Source of the DNA: Styela clava
Lineage: Eukaryota; Chordata; Ascidiacea; Stolidobranchia; Styelidae
Direction of reading: 5' to 3'
DNA: 64,000 nucleotides
Assembly: GCF_964204865.1 (NCBI RefSeq)
Contig: NC_135254.1
Coordinates: forward strand, 23,345,313 to 23,409,312
Shown: in pieces, positions 57,294 through 64,000 of the stretch
Position numbering within the stretch: position 1 is the stretch's first letter
Layout of the letters: each line of letters begins with the position of its first letter
Notes under the pieces: generated by a model
Databases searched by the model: none
What the model was told of the DNA's origin: nothing
What the model saw: only the letters and a program-made list of their open reading frames with translations
Translations under genes and position numbers: made by a program

Positions 57294-60200
57294 TCATAAA
57301 AGTAATATCATTTCATGTATAAGATAACTAATTTCATTTGAAAAAGTTTGTCTATACTGCATTTTACGATTGCGATCTTTGGAATTTTCAAATCTACCTC
57401 CATTTCTTGATAAAGACTGTAGTTTTTCAGCCTTTTCTCGAAATTCGAATCGATTATTAGATGGGAATGATGATATTAATGATAAAGCTTCAGCAGAGAG
57501 ATCGGTCAATTTCTGGGTTGCTTCGGAAGTTACGATCTAGAAAAAAAACACACAAGTGAATATAAAATAGTTAACATATAAATACTTCAAATACATAAAG
57601 TATATTCAAAAAAAGCAGTCGGGAGTAATCAGTTATACAGCAGCAACATCTCGTCGATGTGGCGCATCATGCTATTGCTAAGCGTTAGGAATGCGCTTAC
57701 AACCGCACTTCTGATAGTGATTACCTTGTATGGGTTCGCAGGTTTGAATCCCATGCGGGGATGGTCATGTGCGAGAGGATTGCTGAACTCCTTGCTGCAG
57801 TAGGGTGGTTCAATGTAACCGCTGGTTTGTTATATGATCATGTCTCGTCTTACTCTTATTGGCTTTCCTCTCCCCCAGGATAAATATGTAAATCTTATCT
57901 GTTTGTATACTGTGAAGCAGCAAAATCATACAAAACTTAAATATAAAACGAGAGTTTAAAAACTCACCTGATCCTCTACCCAAGACTTCAGAATATTCTC
58001 AGTCGCAATGCAATTTTCTTGAAAAGATACTTTTGACACTTGCTTGCTTGGTGACTGTTGAGCAGCAATTAGTTTATTCATCCCAACAGTGTTTGATTGT
58101 GAACTCACTCTAGGCTGAGGCGTAGGTGTAATTACATTTGTTTCTTCAAGTGTAAATGCTGACTTACTGGTGGGTGATAATTGTGTGGCATCTCTATACG
58201 TGGATACTGTTTGGACATGCAACCTAGGCGCGGGATGGAATTTTGATCCATGCAAACCCATGGAATGTAATTCAGAGTTCTTAACATGTCCTTCGCTGTC
58301 ACCCGTTGGGGGTGGTGAAGGAGGAGGTGGGAGGGGAAGATTCGGGGAAAGTTGAAAATCTTTGTTTAAATTTCTCGATTTGAATTTATGTGGTGGGGTA
58401 GGGGGCTTAAAGTTTGGTGGTGGAGTCTCTGGTGTTGAATCACCAGAGCTAGCTGGTCCCCTCAGAAACAAGTTATCAAGAGTTTTGTGGCTCACGGGAA
58501 GTCGCTTCTGCCTTGTAGGCAAGTTGCTCGGACGCTTGGCAGCAGATCCATCAGACTTTGTAGGTGGAAGTCTTGCTGGACAATGAGCAACTTTCATCGG
58601 CATTTGAGGAAAAACAAATGCTTTCGATGATGCACCTGGTAATTTTTTTACACGAAAATCCTCACCATGTAAACTGTCTTCATCTGTATTTTTGGTTGAA
58701 TCCCGACTGGGACTGGTTGGAGTGGCAGGAACACTAGAACATGGTGTGACCTGTTTTTGGTATCGGTTTGGCAACAGTTTCATACCAGATTCTTCTCCAA
58801 ATGGGGAGCGAGCGGTTCTTGCACTAAATACGCTAGATTCATGACCTGCGTTTTTATCGTCTTCAACCGAACCAGGAGAGACACCAGCCGATGCTGCACT
58901 CGATGATGATGTCAAAGATGACGTTTTTCTTCCTGTAGAATCCCCCGGTTTTGCAACTCCGACAGGTTTCTTCCAAGAACTCCGAGAACTGTTTCGGGTA
59001 AAAAATCCACCAAATGATGAATGTTTTGACTTTGGCTTTGAGTCTGAAATTTAGAAATATTATTAAAAAAAATGACGTGAAAATATTTGTGTGAATAAAA
59101 TGAATCAATTTTACTGCCAACAGGACTATCTTGAATATTTCAGTTTTTAAAAAAACATTTTTAAAATTTATCATCATATACTGTACAGCAGGGGTCACCA
59201 ACCTATTCGAGGCCGAGGGCTACTTTCTGGGTACAGATTAAGCCGCGGGCTACCAATTCAATGTACACTTCTAAAAAGTCGCGGCTGTGTGGTCATCGTT
59301 AGTGTGCTAAGCGTTAGGTTCGCAGGTTAGAATCCCATGCGAGGATAGTTATGTGCGAGAGGATTGCTAGAACCCTTGCCGCCGTTGGGATGGCTTCCTT
59401 CGCCACCAAGTCCCTGCTTACGAAAACAAATAACTAACTAATCCCATACCCGACATGAAATGGTAACTGGGCGAGAGGCCTTGGTTCGCCATATGGTTAA
59501 GCCGTCTTATCGGCTATCGTCTCCCCCGGGATAAATATGTAAATCCCATCCTATCCTGAGTTTATGTCAAAAATGTTGATTCACAAAGATAGGTCAAACG
59601 AAACAATGGTCTCGTATAATAGAATTGCTGTATGATTTGAACCGAGAGCTTTTTCTGCCCGTACTGCGCTGACCAGTGGATAGTTAGCGCGGTAGATTGC
59701 GTGACAAGCCGTGAAATATCTTTTCGCTTCGCCGTCGCTACAATCACCCCACATATGAGACACACGCAGGCTGTTTTCCTGGTGGTAAAAATATATCCAC
59801 CCCCATTCATCGTGAAAACGGTGGGTTTTTCATCGTTTTTCTGCCATTTTTCTTTGGAATCAATATATATATTATTGCTGCTCTACAAACCAACGGACAA
59901 GAAAAAGCGCGGGTTCGTGGTAAGTGATATCCAACGACTAACATACCGGTGATATCCGTGTAAATGTCATAATTGGAAGAGTGTTGATTGACCCGTCACA
60001 TTACTGAGGTCAAATAAAAATCAGGTTGATGGCTACAATAATTAATATAGTGCCATTTCCGATTCCCATATAAGTGTGATTTATACAAGAATAGCAGGAC
60101 ACAATTTATTTGATGTAGCCTACTCATAAGAGCCGTTATTAAGCTTAGTTTGGAACAGACCTGCGGACGACTCATATGGTCTTCACGGGCGACTTGGTGC

Positions 60201-62588
60201 CCGCGGGCAACGCGTTGGTGACCCCTGCTGTACAGTAATACTCAATTCCGATAGCATGAATTTGAGAATGGAATTTTAGACCAAAAAGGACCCTCTACCT
60301 CAGGGGTCGACAACCTACGGCCCGCCGAGTAATGTAATCCAGCCTGCGACGCTTCTGTTTTGACGATTATATTCTTTACGTAACAGATTTGACTGCGAGA
60401 CATTTGCAGACTAAATTATATTATAATCTAACATGTATAAAATTCACAATTACTCGTTTAATGAGCCTATAATATAATTATAATTAGACAAATGGCAACA
60501 AAATGCAGAAAAGTTTATGCTAAGTGCAAAGGGTTCAATGGCGCCGTAAATATTCAAATGAGATTTTTTGAGATGCAATGCAATGAGGAAATAAATATAT
60601 ATTCTATTCGAGAGATGTATCACTGCTTGATTTTTATTATAAAAAGTATCATCATCAACTTTCTAAAAATATGTGCGGCCCCGTTAATGACTTGCACCCC
60701 GCAATTTTGGCCTGCGAGCGACAAAAGGTTGCCGACCCCTGCTCTACCTGAAGGTACAACAAATTAACGATCAGTTGTTGGATCTACGAATGCATTAGAG
60801 ATCTCAGACGCAAACAACATGTCGACCTAACTCATCGTGGAGGTAACTAATATTGTTCACCTACTTTACATCAAGTTGTTTAAAGGGACTGAAACCTATA
60901 AACAAATGACAATTCACTTGGCTAACACAGACAGTCCCTGAACTCGTAATAAAACTAAAATAAGGAAAATCGGAATAAAATTAGGGTCAACCCTAACCTG
61001 GTACACACACTATGAGAGTACCATTACATAAACATGAAGCTCCCAAAATTTCAACTGCTTCTTCAATGCCTTGCTCAGGGTGAATGAACAAAACATCTCT
61101 CGTGTCAAAATCAATAACTGATACCTTATCAGCAAAATCAGCATTCAATAATAAATTGTTTTAACATCAAAATTCATTTTGCAAATATCATCTGTTTGGG
61201 CAAATGAACGATTTTGACAAGCCAAAAATAGTATTCGAATGTACCAATACAGATAGAGAGCTAAAATTTGGGAAAATCCATTTTTCATTTATTTCATTGC
61301 ACAGTTTGCAAATGTTATGAGAAATCCAACCTTTGATTCTTTCGCAATCAAGTGAAGTGTCATCACTTTCCGATGTCGATGATTTGCCAGTTGACACTCT
61401 GAACCCCTTTTTCATACGTCCGCTTCCAAAGTGGGGACGAAACTTATCGAAAAATGAATGCTTTTTTCGTAATGTTTGAGGACTCTCACCAATACCTGGA
61501 AAACAGATATCGTTATAACATGCAAATGTGGAAATAAGCTAAACAAGAATTCTCTTACATACAGTGAAGTTAAAAATATTTCTGCTGCTGTCATACATTT
61601 TACAAATCTAAAATGCCAATGAAAAGTTGACGAATGATTTTAGGAATATTACAACAAGATCCTGAAAGTACAGTCATTGAAAAACTGACAAATTTCAAAA
61701 TCAAGTCATTTTTTGCACAAAAAAGTTGGCATTACTATTATATAAATAGATTGCAACTATAAGTCAGTGATTCACTCTTCAAGGGCTAATCACACGACAC
61801 ACACAGCATTCAAACGCATTGTCACATCACAGATATGGGTGATTGAATATGTATAGCGAACAATACCTTTGTCTTTACCCTTCGAGTAATCAACAGCATT
61901 ATTATTGGTATTCAATGCCGGAATATCAAACGGTGATTGGTTGGTCGTTTTATGATTGGCAAGAGAATTTTCAGTTTTGGATTGATGCATAGATGCAAAA
62001 TATTCCAAGCCATCACCTAGAAAAAACATTGTGTGCATAAATGTATTAGAACATTTCTATAATTTTTCCAATTAAAATATTGATCAGACAGTTCATTTTT
62101 TATACCATCAGGTATTAGCGGGACAACTGCTGAATTAGTATTCATTGACTTTGTGACTGTATAATTTAATAAAAAATAAATTTTAGGTCAGAAGCTTAAT
62201 TCCAATTTCAGCCAAAGGATACAAAACATGCACATTTTTGGGAGAAAAATGTCACACAATTGAACAACAAAACACCCTGGCTGAGCACTCGGCCAACAAA
62301 CCCCCAAACTCAAATCACCTTGCTTTAAATTAGGCTTCTTGTCAAATTTCATGCTCGCAGATTTTCTGATAATTCCTGGCGTTGAAACAGTTGGAACATT
62401 CTCGTTATCTTCTGCATCAAAACCCGGTATTGACGTCCCCATTTGTCCTAAGCTGAGGCTTCTTCTTTTTTCTAATTTAGTTTTCATATCTTCCATCCTT
62501 TTATTGCTTTCTTTGTTATAATCCATTTCGGATGTTCGGATATCAGTTACACAATTATCAGTTCGTCTCAAAACTTCAGAACTAGAGC
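57294..62588 (-). CDS. Proline/serine-rich protein, 3' exons; possibly the Abl tyrosine kinase C-terminal region
   Basis: Six exons on the minus strand: 62588-62319, 62156-62106, 62016-61867, 61495-61331, 59043-57968 and 57536-57294, with stop TGA. Phases agree throughout, giving about 650 codons. The first listed exon starts mid-codon, so the gene continues upstream and beyond the window. The product is low-complexity and Ser/Pro-rich, with basic patches (RKKHSFFDKFRPHFGSG, KHSSFGGFFTRNSSRSS) and SH3-ligand-like PPNFKPPTPPHKFK and PLPPPPSPPP. The last exon reads SLISSFPSNNRFEFREKAEK. This resembles the Abl F-actin-binding helix that contains NKFAFREAINKLE. No kinase domain is in view, so Abl is only a suggestion. 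The donor at 61330 (GTTGGA) is poor and that exon end may be elsewhere; a GTGATG site in the same phase lies within the exon. Confidence 0.6.
57652..57896 (+). repeat. tRNA-derived SINE, near full length
   Basis: Runs from GTCGATGTGGCGCATCATGC through GCGTTAGGAATGCGC, a one-mismatch B-box GGTTTGAATCC and GAGAGGATTGCTGAACTCC to the tail CCAGGATAAATATGTAAATC. It lies in the last intron of the proline-rich gene, antisense to it. The middle is shorter than in the copy at 42427-42779. Confidence 0.8.
59189..60227. mobile_element. hAT-type element containing a nested SINE
   Basis: Starts CAGGGGTCACCAACC and ends GTTGGTGACCCCTG. It has an identical 8-bp flank CTGTACAG at 59181-59188 and 60228-60235. 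The SINE at about 59280-59561 lies inside it and accounts for more than a quarter of its length. Intronic in the minus-strand proline-rich gene. No transposase was seen. Confidence 0.85.
59280..59561 (+). repeat. tRNA-derived SINE nested in a hAT-type element
   Basis: Contains GCTAAGCGTTAGGTTCGCAG, GAATCCCATGCGAGGATAG, CACCAAGTCCCTGCTTACG, GGTTCGCCATATGG and the tail CCCGGGATAAATATGTAAAT followed by CCCATCCTATCC. Part of the region between the A-box and B-box is deleted. It must be younger than the element it sits in. Confidence 0.8.
60301..60741. mobile_element. Non-autonomous hAT-type element
   Basis: Starts CAGGGGTCGACAACC and ends GGTTGCCGACCCCTG, with the identical 8-bp flank CTCTACCT on both sides (60293-60300 and 60742-60749). 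It lies only 73 bp from the preceding element. An open frame across it (60492-60767) has no family resemblance. Confidence 0.85.
60837..61025. repeat. Dispersed repeat, family copy 3 (inverted)
   Basis: Closely follows the copy at 12811-13030. It contains GTAACTAATATTGTTCACCT, ACACAGACAGTCCCTGAA, ACTAAAATAAGGAAAATCGG and CTAACCTGGTACACACACTA. Intronic in the minus-strand gene. Confidence 0.7.
61021..61330 (-). pseudogene. Coding-like but broken stretch, unidentified
   Basis: On the minus strand, directly after the exon ending at 61331, the frame stays open through WISHNICKLCNEINEKWIF and SLSVLVHSNTIFGLSKSF. Another frame then gives DDICKMNFDVKT, and a third gives LLLNADFADKVSVIDFDTRD followed by VLFIHPEQGIEEAVEILGAS down to about 61025. 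The composition looks like a folded protein, but stops and frame changes interrupt it. It may be a decayed exon, a retropseudogene fragment or part of a transposon. I do not recognise the family. Confidence 0.3.
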
Positions 62589-62730
62589 CTGGAAATAAGT
62601 TTTGTAATGTTAGCATTTCAACTTGGGGGAAATATTAGGGTAAATATCCACTGCCTGTTGATACCAAGGAATATCTGCCAGGGTGTCACTACATTAGAGC
62701 TAAGATCTGAAGCCTGAGCCTGAGAAATAT
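62589..62730. other. Intron of the proline-rich gene, possible hAT element edge
   Basis: A pyrimidine-containing acceptor precedes the exon starting at 62588. Beyond it no upstream exon of this gene is visible up to 64000. CAGGGTGTCACTACATTAG at 62679 has the form of a hAT terminus and could be the left end of the element encoding the BED-finger transposase. Confidence 0.35.
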
Positions 62731-63022
62731 CGGGTCGGGTCGGGCCTGAAATATCAAGCATTGCGTTCAGGTCGGGTCGGGCCTATATTGTCAATCATTA
62801 CGTTCAGGCCGGGCCTAAAATGTCAAACATTGCGTTTGGGTTGGGTCGGGCCTGAAAAGTCAATAATTGCGTTCGGGTCGGGTGGGGCCTGATTTGTCAA
62901 TCATTAGGTTCGGGTCGGGCCTGAAATGTCAATCATTGCGTTCGGGTCGGGTCGGGCCTGATTTGTCAATCATTACGTTCGGGTCGGGCCTGAAATGACA
63001 ATCATTACGTTCGGGTCGGGCT
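62731..63022. repeat. Imperfect tandem repeats of a GGGTCGGGCCTGA unit
   Basis: Seven or eight variable units of roughly 30-45 bp, each with GGGTCGGGCCTGA (or TAT) followed by a variant of TGTCAATCATTGCGTTC. They lie upstream of the BED-finger frame and may be subterminal repeats of the same hAT element. A possible element start is CAGGGTGTCAC at 62679. Confidence 0.8.
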
Positions 63023-63697
63023 TATATATCGCTGGATTTTTTATAAGTAAATATATGTTTATAAAAAATATGTACTAAAACTATGTGCGAATACTAAACG
63101 AAGGAATACTTGTTATAAAAGAAATACTTTGAATAAAGCAGAGAAGAAACTGTAATGGACCTTTCCCCGACCTTTGACCCCCCCTCTAAATTATTCTTCC
63201 TATACTTTACCATTGCAAAATTTTCGGGGCTTATTTTATTTTTTAAGAGTGGTTTCGAGTAAAATGGGGTATTTACTTCAAACCATCATTATATTTCATC
63301 GCATGCAACAATCTGTTTTTTTTTAAAAGTAACGGTTAAGAATTTTAGCATAGTCTATCACAGCAATTACACAAATTTTTATTTCAATTAAATTAAAACT
63401 CCTAGGAAGACAAAGGGATATTTGAATTATCTGATTTATATTTAAATTTTCAAAACAAAACTGAAAACTAATGATTAGCGTTCGAAAACGGGGTAGTGTT
63501 TACGACCACACCCGAAAATCTGTCTTGACTTTTGAGCGAGAAAAGTGTCGAAGCGGATGCGAAAACGGGGCATTGTTACATCACTTTTTCATATTGCTGA
63601 TTGGCCAATGTCATGCTCAGTGCACGCGTCGTGAACACTGATTCTTAATAATCTTCCCGTCCGCAAGTCCGCGTGATTTTAACCTAGTATTGACGAT

Positions 63698-64000
63698 ATG
63701 GAGCAGCAAGAAGTGAAGGACAAACTAAAGACAGGGGAACTGAAAAGAAAAACACACACCGGTAAGAGTGAGGTGTGGAAAACGTTCAAACTGATTGTTG
63801 AAAATGCTACAGAAACTTGCGTTGACTTCGCTGAGTGTCAATGCGGAATATTGCTTGCATGCGATAGCAAAAAGACTGGCACGTCGACGCTGAGCAGGCA
63901 TTTAAAAACCTGTACTGGCAAAAGTCATGATCGCCAATCATCTATATTATCATTTGCCCCAAAGACCGTCCCTCTTCGTGCTAAGCAGGCCATCACAGAC
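63698..64000 (+). CDS. hAT transposase, N-terminal BED zinc finger (cut by window end)
   Basis: An open frame from ATG 63698 to the end of the window, 101 codons. After a basic start (MEQQEVKDKLKTGELKRKTH) comes a BED finger: SEVWKTFKLI, the metal-binding Cys pair in ECQCGI, and STLSRHLKTC supplying the His and Cys. It is followed by SILSFAPKTVPLRAKQAITD, a segment typical of the region between the finger and the catalytic core in hAT transposases. The catalytic core lies outside the window. The upstream tandem repeats could be the element's subterminal region. It may be an autonomous element able to mobilise some of the short hAT-type elements here, but their ends do not obviously match, so that is speculation. 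Confidence 0.75.
   Translation, partial: MEQQEVKDKLKTGELKRKTHTGKSEVWKTFKLIVENATETCVDFAECQCGILLACDSKKTGTSTLSRHLKTCTGKSHDRQSSILSFAPKTVPLRAKQAITD

Noticed and set aside
57652..57770. Possible genuine tRNA gene
   Set aside because: There is no cloverleaf beyond the Pol III boxes, and the same head is repeated with a SINE body and tail.
60492..60767. 91-codon open frame
   Set aside because: Crosses the right end and target duplication of a hAT-type element, so it cannot be an ancestral gene.
1..64000. CRISPR arrays, prokaryotic operons, integrons or phage modules
   Set aside because: The window is spliced eukaryotic DNA; the tandem arrays at 6663-7287 and 62731-63022 have no repeat-spacer organisation.

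Overview
The window looks like AT-rich animal (metazoan) genomic DNA, most likely from a tunicate and perhaps a stolidobranch ascidian. It holds ordinary multi-exon eukaryotic genes with short to medium introns, and between and inside them a dense layer of cut-and-paste DNA transposon debris, a tRNA-derived SINE and miniature hairpin elements. The tunicate guess is inference. It rests mainly on an intronless selenophosphate synthetase with an in-frame TGA selenocysteine codon, a retrogene arrangement I recall being described for ascidians.

Layout. 670-13937 (+): the 3' two-thirds of a golgin-97 (GOLGA1) gene, 13 or 14 coding exons ending in a GRIP domain. One intron holds a complete-looking Tigger/pogo transposon (4392-7791, TA target duplication) with an antisense transposase ORF and a 12-copy, 52-bp tandem array. 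13938-21773: gene-free, rich in hAT-type elements and containing one copy of a 2.5-kb duplicated non-coding block. 21774-23216 (+): single-exon selenocysteine-containing SEPHS2. 27376-33373 (+): 12-exon 4-coumarate-CoA-ligase/luciferase-like acyl-CoA synthetase ending in a peroxisomal signal, SHL. 35733-38349 (+): 4-exon SLC7-type light subunit of a heteromeric amino acid transporter. 38350-48836: mostly repeats (SINEs, an inverted repeat pair, the second copy of the duplicated block) plus a THAP zinc-finger exon on the minus strand. 48837-50941 (+): complete 5-exon SEC22B. 50942-57293: gene-free, with several mobile elements. 57294-62588 (-): the 3' part of a proline/serine-rich multi-exon gene whose last exon resembles the Abl F-actin-binding region (tentative). 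63698-64000 (+): the BED-finger start of a hAT transposase running off the window.

The host genes do not form a functional cluster. Two act in the secretory pathway (golgin-97 at the trans-Golgi, SEC22B as an ER-Golgi SNARE). The others serve selenium metabolism, acyl-CoA activation, amino acid transport and possibly actin/kinase signalling. The most notable items are the selenoprotein retrogene with its long His/Pro-rich tail, a possible 16-residue cassette exon inside the golgin GRIP domain, a strong excess of the palindrome TACCGGTA, and a cohort of hAT-type elements several of which keep perfect 8-bp target duplications. Exon boundaries come from GT/AG sites, reading phase and remembered family sequences; nothing here was aligned by computer.
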